Source: Eulemur rufifrons
Lineage: Eukaryota; Chordata; Mammalia; Primates; Lemuridae
Length of the DNA stretch: 64,000 bases
Reading direction: 5' to 3'
Assembly: GCF_041146395.1 (NCBI RefSeq)
Contig: NC_090995.1
Span: 13,147,501 to 13,211,500 of the forward strand
Of the stretch, positions 31,231 through 44,000 are shown piece after piece; position 1 is the first letter of the stretch; every line of letters begins with the position of its first letter. The notes under the pieces were generated by a model that was given only the letters and a program-made list of their open reading frames with translations, did no database searches and was not told the origin of the DNA. A program made the position numbers and the translations under genes.

Positions 31231-32468
31231 GGAGTGCGAAGGATCTGTAGCCTCGTCATGACATCAACATTATTCTTTGAGTGTTGAGAGGGCTCCAGTT
31301 TGCTCTTATACCCAAGGCTGCTGCTGAGGCCTAGAGGAACCGCCAGCACTCATGATGATTTCCTGATAGAATATGTAAAGTACCCACTCGGGCGGGGGTC
31401 ATTTCGATGGTGTTGGGCAGTTTATGGGTTGTATGTTTCTTTAGGGAAGCAGAGCATTGGCATTTTATTCTGCATTTGAGATCTCTGCCTTAGATCACAG
31501 TCTGTAACTTGTTGGGATGTGGATGCTCACATTTTTTGAGAATATAGACCAGTTTTTGTAACAATTAAAAATGTTGTTTTTTTGTTTTTTTGTTTTCTTT
31601 GATGCTCTGTCATCCATATAGTGATCCCTTGGCCCCTGCCATTTAGCAAATAACAATTGAGACACTATCAGTCATATTTTATACCCATGCTTTTCAGGGA
31701 AGTTCTTCCCTGCCCCCATCCATCTCAAGAATTCACAGAATAAAGTTATGGAAATTTTTGCACCAGATTTTATAATCCAAGTGAAATACTGCTCTGAAAA
31801 CTCTGTTTTCATCATGAGTTTTACCTTCATTGTTAAGGAGAGTGGTGATGGCTTTGATGCAAGCATTTGTTGTGAGTACATTTAAGTTGGTAAAGATAAA
31901 TCGGGACCTCCGTTAAATTTTAAATGCTGGTCTTGTTGGCCCTTTGTATAGACAGCTGGAGAAGTGAGTTGATTGACTTTGTGATGGCCATAGTTTAATT
32001 TTGTTAAGGTATCCAAAGATCCATGTATGTTTTAGATTATGTTGCAAGATCCCTAAGGCGTCGGTCTCCTTGTACCCAACAGTAGTGATTTCAGAAAAGT
32101 TACATGTGAATTGAATTTTTGTACATTAATTTGGGGCCCTCTGTTTTTTTCCTCTAGCTTTTGTAGTAGGAAGTTGGGTTAGTGACATTGAGTGAGTGTC
32201 TGAGAGTAACCCGAGGGAATATTTGAGAAATACCCACGAGTAATGTTTACGATGAGCAGTAAATTTCCTGATCCAAGTTGCCTACCAAGAGATGATGTCA
32301 TAGTATGTCATACAATATCATAAATTATGTAGTGTATTCAGAGGGGAAATAATTCTGTGTGAATGTGTGTGTATTAGTTTGGACGTTTAGCTTTCACTCA
32401 CTGGAAGAATAAGGGACTAAAAAAAATTTTAGGGAAAATACCTGAAAAGTATTTAGAATGTTTAGTTA
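31231..32468. other. LIN54 intron 1; nothing recognised
   Basis: Sequence between the second CpG island and the Alu at 32470. No gene and no confidently named repeat. Confidence 0.45.
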
Positions 32469-32469
32469 A

Positions 32470-32822
<353 letters not shown>

Positions 32823-33549
32823 AGTTATAGCTTTTATGTTGCAATTATTTGGTCCAGGCCATCACAGCTGTTAAGTTAGTAGTAAGACTAAGAATTTTTA
32901 AAATAATCAAAATAGGGAGATTAAAGTGTTTTTTCATTGGCTTTCTTTTAATCACAGAGGGCTGTTGTTTTTTTGTAATTCTTTGTGATTGTCCTTAAAT
33001 GCCAGTGTTCAGATTGCTGTGGTTAGAACAATTGTCTATTAATCATTGTGTTATAAAGAAATAAAGGAAGATACTGAAGATAATCCAGTGTCTATCTTTT
33101 TGAAGAGGAGCATTACCGATTTTGATTACTTTTTTCAAACACCATTATTAGGTGTCTATTATACGTCATATACTATGCTAGTGAGGGGGATAAAATAACC
33201 TCAGTGTCATTGCCTCAGGGAGCGTTCAGTTTAGGAATTAATGGAGGTACAGTCAGAAGAATGGGTTGAGTGGGGCATTACTGCAGAAGATTTTGAGAGT
33301 TGCAGAAAATTTGAGTAGGAGATTGACAGCCTCAGAGATGCACCGAGGGAGCCAAATCCCGTAGCTCTTACACGTAGGATATAGTGTAGGTGGGGGGAGG
33401 TGGAGGTAAAAGGCTTCAGCCTTTGGAGATTTGGGCACTTTTGGTTGCATTGGGATGGAGTCATGGTGCAGGTATAATCTGCACGATATATGGCAGATTA
33501 CTGTTTCTATGGAGAGAGAGACGTCCAAGATATCTTACAATAAGCCTGC

Positions 33550-33682
33550 CCCGGTTTGGTGACTCCTGCCTGAAATCCTAGCACGTGGTAGGCTGAGGCT
33601 GGAGGATTGCTTGAGGCCAGGAGTTTGAGACTATCCTGGGTAACAAGGTAACATAAAGAGACTCCCATCTCTAAAAAAAAAG
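33550..33682 (+). mobile_element. Free left Alu monomer / FLAM-like
   Basis: One diverged monomer from CCCGGTTTGGTGACTCCTGCC to an A9 tail. Confidence 0.7.
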
Positions 33683-34654
33683 ATAAGCCTGTTGTTTGAT
33701 AGACTACTGAATGCCATAAACAGAGAAATCAGAAGGGAAAGCTAATGTATTTAATAGATAGAGAAATAGGAAAAGAACTTTGAGATATACAGCATATCTC
33801 ATAATTATTTTCATAATAACCCCCTAAGTAAACTGAGATATTATTGCTTAGCATTACATGATAAGCAACTAGGAGAGCCGAGATTTGGAAATGAGTTTTT
33901 CTGATTTGAATCATCATGTTTTTCCCACCATGTTAACCTTAAGCGTGAATAATACACAGTTCCATTTTATAGGGAAAAAAAATTGTGAATCCCCAGTATT
34001 GGCCTAAATTATTTTATTTTATTAAAATATTTAATTACATATATAAAATATAAAGCCAAGTATAAAACAAAGCTAAATTTATAAATGAAATGTAAATAAA
34101 ACTATAAGATTAATAAAACAAACTTAGGGTGATGTTGTTTTACTGAAACCAAGTCTTTCTTTGCATAGTGAATATCCTATTGTCTGACGTGGCCCAGGTG
34201 TGCAGTGTTCTACGTACTCTGTACAGTGTATCATGATGACTCAATTCCTACACCGCTCTTCTGTGTTTGAATACCGCAGAGCTTTCCTTCTTAAATCACA
34301 GGTTAAGTAGCTTGGCTTTCATTTGCCATACATGTGTCATATACCTTATAAGTCCCTTCTGTGCCTTTTTCTTTAGCTTGTCCCAGTTCTCATACCACTG
34401 ATTTTGGATATGAGGTGGTTATCCAGATGATCTAGAATATACTTTAAGAAAATATTATCGAAATGAAAATACAAACCTTTCAAACCTTCATTCAACAGAA
34501 CAGATGGCTGATGGCCACTGCTGCCAGTTTAGTTTGAGAAATATGGTCCTGTACCTAGTTTTTGAGTTGGTGTTTGATTTTAGAAATCAAAGCACAAATC
34601 TAAATGGTATAATTAACCAGTTAGTGCTGGTGGTAAGCTGTAGGTACAAAAGTA
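33683..34654. other. LIN54 intron 1; AT-rich, nothing recognised
   Basis: Includes a very AT-rich segment (34005-34130) with TTTTATTTTATT-type repeats. No gene seen. Confidence 0.45.
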
Positions 34655-35139
34655 CAGTTGACCCTTGAACAATGTGGGGAGTAGGGGTGGTGACCCTCCA
34701 GCCATTGAAAATTCACAGATGACTTTTGAATCCCCCAAAACTGAACTACTAATGGCCTACTAATGACTGGAAGCCTTACCAGTAACATAAACAGTTGATT
34801 AACACATGTTTTGTATGTTATATTTATTATGTACTATATTCCTACGATAAAGTAAGCTAGAGAAAAGAAAATGTTATTAAGAAAATCGTAAGGAAGAAAA
34901 ATTGTCTTTATTGTTCCTTGAGTGGAAATAGATCGTCATAAAGGTCCTCATCCTGGTCATCTTCACATTAGTCGGCTGAGGAAGAGGAAGAGGAGGGGTT
35001 GGTCTTGCTGTCTCAGGGCCAGCAGAGGCAGAAGATGTGGAAGAAATGAATGGGCACTTAGGAGAGGCAGGCATACTTGGTGTAACTTTACAGAAATACA
35101 TTGTGTTTTCTGTCTGCCTTAATCGTTTTTTATTTCTCT

Positions 35140-36741
35140 AAAAATGTTCCTGGATAGCACCAATCCTCCTTCCCCTGTTTGCTTTAGTTTTATCATAGAA
35201 GGGTCCATGCCGTAAAAGAAGTCAAAAATAGCCTTCATTGAGAACCTTCTGCCGGATTGTCTCATGCCAGTTCGTTTTCTGGCACTGTTTCCTCTACGCC
35301 CCCTTTCCTCCTCGTCTGGCCCTGCTTTGGAGGGACTCCTCTCCATCAAGTCTCTGTTTGTTTCTCTGGTGTGGTGTCTATTAGCTCTTGAATTTCTTCA
35401 AGATCTGCATTTTGAAACCTTTCATTCCCCACTTTTTTCCACATCCACAATCTGTTTCATGATGTCCTTGATTGGCTCTGTTGTAAATCCTGCAGTCACG
35501 TACAACATCTGGACACAGTTCTCTCCAGCAGGAACTTACTGTTTGGGCTCGGTAGCTTCACAGCTTTTTCTGTAACAACAGTGGCATCTTCAAAATCTTT
35601 CCAGACTTGTACGATGTTCTCTCCGTTTGGATTCTCTTCCATAGCGTTGAACACCCTTTTCATAGGGTACAGCGTGCAGTGAGCCCTGCAGGTCCTTATC
35701 ACCCCTGATCTAGAGGCTGAATTGGAGACACTGTGTTGGGGCAAATAGACCACTTTGATGCCTTCAGTGTTGAATTCATGAGGTTCTAGGGGGTCAGGGA
35801 ATTGTCCAATAGCAAAAGAACTTTAAAAGGCAACTTGGCAAGGTACTTCCTGACTTAAGAGACAAAGCATGAATGGAACCACTCCAGAAAAAGAGTTCTT
35901 GTTGTCCAGGCCTTCTTGTTGTACAACCAAAAGACTGGCAGCTTGGGTTTATCTTTTCCCTTCAAGGCTTGGGGATTAGCAGCTTTGTAGATAAGAGCAG
36001 TCTTGATCCTAAACCTGACTGCATTTGCACACAACGGTAGAGTTAGCCTATTCCTTCTTGCCTTAAATCTTGGAGCTCACTTCTCTTCCTCACTAATATA
36101 TGTCCTTTGTACTCCCCCCCTCCCCCCCCCCAGAATAGGACACTTTGGCCTGCATTAAAAACCAATTCAGGCAGATGTCCTCTCTCCTCAGGGATTTTCT
36201 TACTGGCCTCTGGGAGGCTGTCTGCTGTCTCTTGGTCGACAGAAGCTGCTTCTCCTGTTATCTTGACATTTTTTAAAGCCAAACCTCTTTCTAAAATTAT
36301 CAAACCATCCTTTGCTGGCATTAAATTCTCCAGCTTTAGATTCTTCACCTTTCTTTTGCTATAAGTTGTCATTATAACGACTTCACTTTTTCTTGAATAA
36401 TAAGAGTCCATAGGTCTGTCTTTCTTATAACAGTCTTGTACCCACGTAAAAGCTGCATTTTCGATACAAAATGAAAAGGTATTTTGGGAAAAGTGCAAAG
36501 TTTTTATGCCTGCTGACATAGCTGCAGTGACGGCTTCATAAATTTTCTTTTCTTTTTTTACAATGGTCCTTATGCTGTTGGGTTCATTGATCTTGATATG
36601 GCGGGCAGTTGCAGCTGCAGACCTCAATCTGTGTGCATCCCATGCAACTTTTGCTTGTAATGTCATGACTTTTCTCTGATTCTTGGGAGCACTTCCAGTG
36701 TCACTAGTGGCATTTCCTACGGGTCCCCTGGTGTTATTCAA
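35140..36741 (-). pseudogene. Tigger transposase remnant (pogo/CENP-B-like)
   Basis: A 232-codon open frame at 36741-36043 contains the HTH/CENP-B-like DNA-binding part (e.g. HFSQNTFSFCIENAAFTWV). After frame breaks, downstream minus-strand sequence reads as the DDE domain, with LLLLDN near 35804-35821 and a KWSICPNTVS-like stretch near 35722-35751. A poly-C run (36111-36131) and several shifts and stops separate the parts. Pogo-type transposases cut and paste at TA sites. This copy cannot make a full enzyme, though the first frame is notably intact. Confidence 0.8.
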
Positions 36742-37264
36742 AATTTACAGTATTGCACTGAAGATGATGAAAAATGCATGAGAACTGCCAGAGATCACTT
36801 TTTACTGCCATGTGCAATTTACTGAACTGCTCACACAGAGATGATTAATGTCACATGGCATTTTAAACAGATACTTGGGTACTCATGGACAGTGGCAACA
36901 GTTGAGCTCACTGCAATAGCAATAGGAAGTGGCTGTGAAATTATTATGGTAGAACAGTGCGAACTACAGTTAATTTTATGCAGTTGCGATTTAATACTTC
37001 ATGTTTACATTGCTTACATTTCTCTGGACTGCACATGGCGACATGTATGGTCTGTGTGTTTGTAAGTTTTGATAAATTTTAACTTTTTATAATTGATTTA
37101 TATATATTTTATGGTAGTAAATGATAAAATAGATTAGTATCTACATATATTTTATACATTCATGCTATACCTTTTTCTTAATTTTCTTGATATTTCTAGG
37201 CTACGTGGTTCATCTGTGAGCTTTTTCAAAAATGTCACAAATTTCCAAAAAAGTTTTTCAATAT

Positions 37265-37627
<363 letters not shown>

Positions 37628-38099
37628 TGAAAAAAAACTCTGCATATAAGTGGACCTGTGCAGTTCAAACCCATGTTGTTCAAGGTTCAACTATATAGTC
37701 CTTAAACACTCCAGATTATGTTTTTCTAAACGTCTCACAAATTACTTGCTCATCTGTAATGCATTAATATGTCACCACTTTATATTATGTGCAAGAATGA
37801 AAACAGTTGTTCACCTTTTGTTCTCTTCCTGTAACCAGTAAAGGAAGAGTGTTTCTGCAGTGGTAATATCCTATTTAGTATAAGACATTCTTTTTTAAAA
37901 ATATAAAAGCTTAGAGTATTTGTATCATATTTTTTATTTTATACTTAATTGACTTCTTTTTCATTGTTACTATCCTAAATCAGACCTTCTATTTATCTCT
38001 ATCTTGAACTAATTACTGTAACAGCTTTCTAACTGGTCTCCCTGCCTCCAGGCAGTAAAATACTGAGATGAGGTTAATCCTCCCAAAGTACAACGGTGG

Positions 38100-38215
38100 C
38101 CATGCCACTCATCTATTGATTTCTAAGCTCTTTCAGGGCACGGTCTTTGATTAATTTCCCATAGTGCCTTCCACAAAGTTGAGAAGCAATAAGTATTTAT
38201 TAATTAAAAGACTGA
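38100..38215 (+). repeat. L2-like 3' fragment
   Basis: Shows TAAGCTCTTTCAGGGCACGG and AGCAATAAGTATTTATTAAT, the usual L2 3' end pattern. Confidence 0.45.
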
Positions 38216-38612
38216 TAAAAATTATAAACTAGTTAAAAACTAAGAGAACCTTGCCGATATTAAGATAGAATGTAATCGCAGAGGATATTGGTTAAAAGTT
38301 AAATCTGAGTATTTTAAAACTTATTAGAAAGGAGTTTCTCAGCTTGTTAGTGTGTCTTATGGTGATGTGGGTTTATTTAAAGTGTTATTAAGTCCCAGAG
38401 CATTATGTATACCTGTCCTACTCAAATAGATAAAAGTTATTTTCAAAGCCCAACATAAATAATTCTAGAGTTTTAGATGACACCCCTTCTCCATGATTAA
38501 TTTTTTCATTGTTGAGATTTATATTAAGTGAATATTTGCGAGCTCTGTTCTAGGTACTGGGGATGGGGATGCAGTGGTGATGAAGGCAAACAAGTTCCTA
38601 TCCTCATGTAGT

Positions 38613-38930
38613 TTTATTTTATTTTATTTTATTTATTTATTTATTTATTTATTTTTGAGACAGAGTCTCACTCGGTTCCCCGGGCTAGAGTTTCGTGGCG
38701 TCAGCCTAGCTCACAGCAACCTCAGACTCCTTACCTCAGCCTCCCGAGTAGCTGGGACTACTGTGCCACCATGTGCATGTGCCACCATGCCTGGCTAATA
38801 TTTTCTATTTTTAGTAGAGACGGGGTCTCGCGCTTGCTCAGGCTGGTCTGAAACTCCTGAGTTCAAAGGATCCGCCGTCCTCGGCCTCCCAGAGTGCTAG
38901 GATTACAGGAGTGAACCACCGCGCCCGGCC
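38613..38930 (-). mobile_element. Alu (antisense) with (TTTA)n head
   Basis: A TTTTA/TTTA microsatellite at the poly-T position (38615-38653) precedes both monomers. The linker here is short. It ends GCGCCCGGCC. Confidence 0.92.
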
Positions 38931-39139
38931 CCCCGTGTAGTTTTGCATTCTAAAGCAGCAGGGGAGGGATAAGACTGTAAACAGACTGGATACCTCTGTT
39001 TGTGTTAGATGCTATCATGGAAATACCAGAGTAATGGGATAGAGTACCTGGGCAGTGGAAATGAGGATGGGGTGCTATTTTAGATATTTTTTTTTAACAG
39101 TTAAGACAAATTTAAAAATCACTACACTTTAACTCTCGT

Positions 39140-39770
39140 TGGACTTAAACCACTCAACATTCAATTGTGAGGGGGGAGAAACATCTCATTTTATTGGCTT
39201 CCAGGAATATACTTTGCCTTTAGAGCTTACATGAACTAAACATACGTTCTGGATTCTTTCTCTGCCACACCCTCATACAGGTGAGGTGGACTAAAGCTAC
39301 CCAGCTCTCTCGGCCTGTGAAGATCCGCTCTTTTCTTGGAGTGGTCATCAGCACAGTGACCGTGAGGTTGCATGGGCTAGTATTTAATACATAGCTTCCA
39401 TTCCCAAGGGATAAAATTAGGGTGATGATTCATGTAACTAGATGGCCAAACCCTTTCCTGCCATGCCCACAAGCTCCTTTTGAGAGTTTCTTTTAGCAAA
39501 GGCCACCATGCCCTGCCTTTGCCCCTGATTGAAATAGATAAGGACGTCTCATCATAACGCAGTCATCTACAGTCTGCTCAGTGGCTTGTGAGGTGTCCTG
39601 GCTCTGGAACTCCACACAGCCTCATACTGCATAGAGTCTGGCCAAACCAATCACAACTTTTCTTGTTACAAGTTTGAACTTTGCTCCTAGTGCAAAGGGA
39701 GACTCTTACTCCTGTAACTCTTAGTCTTTCTCTTAACAGGACAAATAAAAACACATGTTCTTCTAATAAC
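39140..39770 (+). repeat. Possible ERVL-type LTR
   Basis: The block has LTR-like layout: CCAAACCCTTTCCTGCCATG, CCTCATACTGCATAGAGTC, and near the end ACAAATAAAAACACATGTTC, where an AATAAA (39745-39750) would serve as polyadenylation signal. Called by resemblance; edges are approximate. Confidence 0.35.
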
Positions 39771-40328
39771 AGAGCTTCAGAATATATTAATATGAAGCAA
39801 AAATGCATAAAAGAGGAGAAACAGACAAATCCATCACCATATGTGGGGATTTTTAACACCCTAAAAAAATGAGAATATCAAAGATATGAATAACACCATC
39901 AACCAGCTTGACCTGATTGACATTAACAGAACACTACCCTCAGCAACTATAGAATACGTATTCTTTTCAAGTGCTCGTGGAATGTTTGCCAAGATAGACT
40001 ACATACTGAGTTGTAAAATAAGTTTCTACTTTCAAATGATGAAAATGTTACAGAGTATTACGTTCTCTGGATAGTAATAGAATTAAATTAGAAATTAGTA
40101 ACAAGATAGCTAGAAAATCTCCAAATATCTTAGAATTAGATAGCATACTTCCTTATTGTCCATGTGTCAAAGATAAAATCACAAGGAATATTAGAAAACA
40201 TTTGAACCGAATGATAATAAACCCATACTGAAATTAATCGGATGCATCTAAAGCAGCTTTGGGGGGAATTTTTCACATTAAAGGCTTACTGTAGAAAAGA
40301 AGAAAGGTTTAAAATCAATCATCTAAAC

Positions 40329-40524
40329 CAGGGGTTGACAAATTTTTTCTGTAAAGGGCCAGATAGCAAATATTTGAGGCTTTGCGAGCCATCTAAGTCG
40401 TTTACATTTTGGGGGTTTCCGTCCCAACCGTTGAAAAATGTAAAGAACCATTCTTAGGCGGGAAGCAATACATAGGCAGACCATGGGCCTGATTAGCCAA
40501 CAGGCTATAGTTTGGTGAACCCTG
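40329..40524 (+). mobile_element. MER5-like hAT miniature element
   Basis: Starts CAGGGGTTGACAAATTTTTT and ends GGTGAACCCTG, the MER5A-type inverted ends. At 196 bp it matches that family's size. Weak 8-bp flanks ATCTAAAC/ATCTGTGC share five bases. Confidence 0.75.
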
Positions 40525-40964
40525 ATCTGTGCTTCCCTCTTAAGATTCTACACAAAGAACAAATTAAAGTAAGCAGAAGGAAAGAGGTAAAGATAATAGC
40601 CAGTTAAATAAAAAAAATGGACAATGGAGAAAATCAATGAAGCCAAAAACGGTTCTTTGGAGAGGTCAATAAAATTGATAAATCTGCAGCCAAACCACAG
40701 GTGGGGAATGTTTTCATGTAGGAAGGCTGCATTAATTTAGCTGTAATCAAATAAGGCCTCATTCAAGAAACTTCAATTAGATATACTTAAAAATGTACGT
40801 TATTTTGTAAAAATCTACTGTGTACTTAATAATTGCAGAAAAGGAAAACTATTTGTTAACTTTAACTAACGTTTGAATGACCTTGTTGTGTCTGCTTTTT
40901 GTTGGAAAGCATTTGAATATTTGGTTGCAGCATGGAGATCCGCAGTTTTGATGATCCTCTAGAT

Positions 40965-41086
40965 CTGTGGTCCCCAACCCGAGGGCTGCAGAGCTCTGCT
41001 GCAGCACCCCCCACGCCCACGCCCATCCATGAAAAAATTGTCTTCCATGAAACCAGTCCCTGGTGCCAGAAGGCTGGGGTCCACTG
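40965..41086 (+). mobile_element. Short hAT miniature element nested in the Charlie copy
   Basis: Ends CTGTGGTCCCCAACC and (complement) CAGTGGACCCCAGCC are inverted repeats. Perfect 8-bp flanks CTCTAGAT occur at 40957-40964 and 41087-41094. About 122 bp, noncoding. Confidence 0.75.
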
Positions 41087-41336
41087 CTCTAGATGGGTAT
41101 CAGTCGTTTGTGACCTTAAGGACATCTTGACTTGGGTTAGGTAGGATGATGTAGATCCACAGCAATAAGTGGCTGAAAAAGCAAGAAAGCTTTCTTCGGG
41201 CATGTTGCTGAAGGCATGGTTATTCTACTGCACTTTCCCATATTTCAGTTGGATCTTTCTTAGCATCAAACAGTGGTTTTATTTTTTTTATTTTTTATTT
41301 TTATTTATCTATTTATTTTTTATTTATTTTTATTTT

Positions 41337-41528
41337 TAATTAATTAATTTATTTATTTATTTTGAGACAGAGTCTCGCTTTGTTGCCCGGGCTAGAGTGA
41401 GTGCCATGGCGTCAGCCTAGCTCACAGCAACCTCCAACTCCTGGGCTTAAGCGATCCTCCCGAGTAGCTGGGACTACAGGCATGCGCCACCATGCCCGGC
41501 TAATTTTTTCTATATATATTTTAGTTGG
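41337..41528 (-). mobile_element. Alu right half, nested in the Charlie copy
   Basis: Antisense Alu, 5' truncated at the long linker (TTTTCTATATATATTTTAGTTG). An AT-rich (TTTA)n head lies at 41272-41362. AAACAGTGGTTTTA and AAACAGTAGTTTTA flank it. Confidence 0.88.
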
Positions 41529-41539
41529 CCCAAACAGTA

Positions 41540-42926
41540 GTTTTAAAATGTCATCTACTGAGAGCTCAATCAATTCCATCTGCAGTTCTTTAGGTGCCTT
41601 GGTCACATCAACTACGTGAGGGTGAAATGCTAATTTGAGTGTGATGTCCTGATTCTCAAAGTCAATGGACCTTTCATTGTATTCTTCAATTAATAGATCT
41701 ATAGCAGCTGAGTATCTTCAAATGATTCGCATATATCGTCCTGCTCATCAGGGACCTTTGCTAACTGGGGAAAATGTTCATCTGAAATTTCCTTTTGAAA
41801 AAGTGTTTTGAAAAAAGATAGTTTTTTTTGAAATGCTTGGACTTTTTGCCACATATCATATATAGACTTAGTTTTACCTTGCAAAGAAATATTCAAGTTG
41901 TTTTGATTTGGCATAATATCACACAGAAATACTGCATTCCTCTAGAAATCTTCTTTCAATAATTCACATTGCTGATTCTGTCCTTCGTAAAATTTAACTG
42001 TCTGTCCTTGCAGAGATAAAATTCTGGCTAACACCTGTCCCTGTGATAGCTAACACACTTTAAAATGACATAGCAAATCCGCACTGAATACCTCGTCATT
42101 AAACTTTAGTGTGGTAGGAAACTAATGTTGATACAGTGTTGCATTTGCACCAATACAGTTAACAATACTTACAACTTGTTGCAAAGTGTCACTTGAAAAT
42201 AGTAGCTTTACCACGGAGATTCTGCTGATGCAAGATACAATGAAAAGAAATGAGAGCATCTGGATCTGTTAATACTTTTTTTTATCTGTGCAATAAGCCC
42301 TTCCTGTTTTCCTGTCATGGAGGGTGCACTGTCTGTACATACACTCACTAAATTTACCAAATTCTGTCCAACTTCATGACATTTACCTTGAAAGTCATTG
42401 AAAGTGTCTATTCACCGTGTTCTGTTCGCAAGAGTGCCCAAAGTGAGTAACTCTTCATAGCAAAGAAAATCCTCTGTTATGACCCACATGAAGTATATAA
42501 CCTGCACCAAATCAGTAGTATCAGCTGATCCATCCTACAACTTTGACAATGCATTTTTTCACACTTTCTGCATCACTGAATGGTTTCCCTTTTCCCCCCA
42601 AGTATAGAAGCAACTTTGTAAGTTGCTTCAGTGGCATTATTTCCAGGTCTTACTGTTGCTTGAGAGAATTGTCTTTGCCTTTGCTGTTCATCTTTTAATT
42701 TCTACAATACAACCTTTTGCAACTCTCTTTCTAATTTAAAATATGTGTGGTCCTTATGAATGTTATAATGCTGATGAGCATTGAGTTTCTTTAATGTTGA
42801 TACTGCAGTATCACAAAGCAAGCAAATCATCTTATCTTTAGCAGAAACAAGATAACATTGCAATTCCCAATCCTCCTTAAAAAATCTGTTTTCTTCCTTC
42901 AGTGTTCTCTTGGTCTTCTTGGACAT
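41540..42926 (-). pseudogene. hAT-Charlie transposase remnant
   Basis: The ATG at 42926 opens a 74-codon frame with a BED-type zinc finger (CLLC...HQHYNIH). Further down, 41914-41699 gives FFKTLFQKEISDEHFPQL-like hAT core sequence, and an end piece KELQMELIELSVDDILK lies near 41535-41595, just before the Alu-derived part. Between them the frame is broken by stops and shifts. The family (ZBED/Charlie-like) is inferred; the copy is inactive. Confidence 0.7.
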
Positions 42927-43616
42927 GATGAGCTGTTAGGCAGATAGAATTAAGAAAATACTGTTGAGCTGTGCAGCTATTCACAAATTCCACTTCAAAC
43001 AGAAACACAGTGCACCGTTGTCAAAAGCTGATAACGGACTGGTGTGCTAGACCCCCATAAACTCTTGCCAACCAGCCTGGCGTGGTCGTGGTGCCAGTCA
43101 GGTGGGGGAAGTTAGAACTACATCATGAGCGTAGCGGCCGTCAATTTAGCCCTTAAGGTTTCCTCTTCTAATTGTGCTGGTCAATGTGGGAGGATTATTT
43201 CGTTGAAACTTACTTTATTCTTTGGCATTTTAAATACATTCATTTTAAAAATAAAATAAAAATATAAATGACAAAAATGTATTAATAAAAACAAAAGGAT
43301 TTGTTCTGTAAAATTTGGATTCGGTCAAAAGGACCCACATGTGGCCTTACGGCTGCAGGTTCCCTACCCCTGAGCCAGACTAATCAAGAAGTAAAGGAGA
43401 GAAGACAAATTACCAATATGAAGAATGAAGAAAGAATATTCTACAGATCCTACAGACATTGAGATAAAAGAATATTATGTATAACTTTATGCTAATACGT
43501 CTAGCAACTCAGAAAATAGACAAATTCCTTGTAAGACACCAAATTCTCAAATATCAAAGGTCACTCAAGAAGAAAGAGATGACCTGAATAACCCTACCTC
43601 TATTCAAGAAAATGAA

Positions 43617-43920
43617 GGCCAAGCACAGTGGCTGACACCTGTAATCCTAGCGCTTTGGGAGGCTGAGGTAAAGGATCGCTTGAGGCCAGGAGTTTGAGAC
43701 CAGCCTGAGCAAGAGTGAGACAACCCCACCCCTACAAAAATAGAAAAATTAGCCAGGTGGGTGGCACACACCTGCAGTCCCAGCTACATGGGAGGCTGAG
43801 CAGGAGGATCGCTTGAGCCCACGAGTTTGAGGTTGCTGTGAGCTAGGCTGATGCCACTGTACTCTAGCCCGGGTGACAGGTCGAGACCCTGTCTCAAAAA
43901 AAAAAAAACAAAAAAAAAAC
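43617..43920 (+). mobile_element. Alu inserted in the L1 fossil
   Basis: Both monomers and an A-rich tail, beginning GGCCAAGCACAGTGGCTGAC. It is the older, standard-linker type. Confidence 0.9.
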
Positions 43921-43934
43921 CCCAAACCAAAAAA

Positions 43935-44000
43935 CTATATATGTATGTGTGTGTGTGTGTGTGTGTGTGTACATACACACACACACATATACATATATAG
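43935..44000. repeat. Palindromic (TG)n-(CA)n microsatellite
   Basis: CTATATATGTATGTG... on the left is mirrored as ...CACATATACATATATAG on the right. The 66-bp tract can fold into a near-perfect hairpin or cruciform. Confidence 0.9.

Larger units (their letters stand above)
40696..43372 (-). mobile_element. hAT-Charlie-type DNA transposon
   Basis: Left end CACAGGTGGGGAAT and the complement of the right end CAGGGGTAGGGAAC form inverted repeats. The 8-bp flanks AGCCAAAC (40688-40695) and AGCCAGAC (43373-43380) differ at one base, as expected for an old hAT insertion. It carries minus-strand transposase remnants, plus a smaller hAT element and an Alu. Confidence 0.85.

Noticed and set aside
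30345..31349. 334-codon minus-strand frame and overlapping frames on both strands over the second CpG island
   Set aside because: The long Ala/Arg/Pro runs come from GGC repeats. No start context, domain or splice structure supports a protein.
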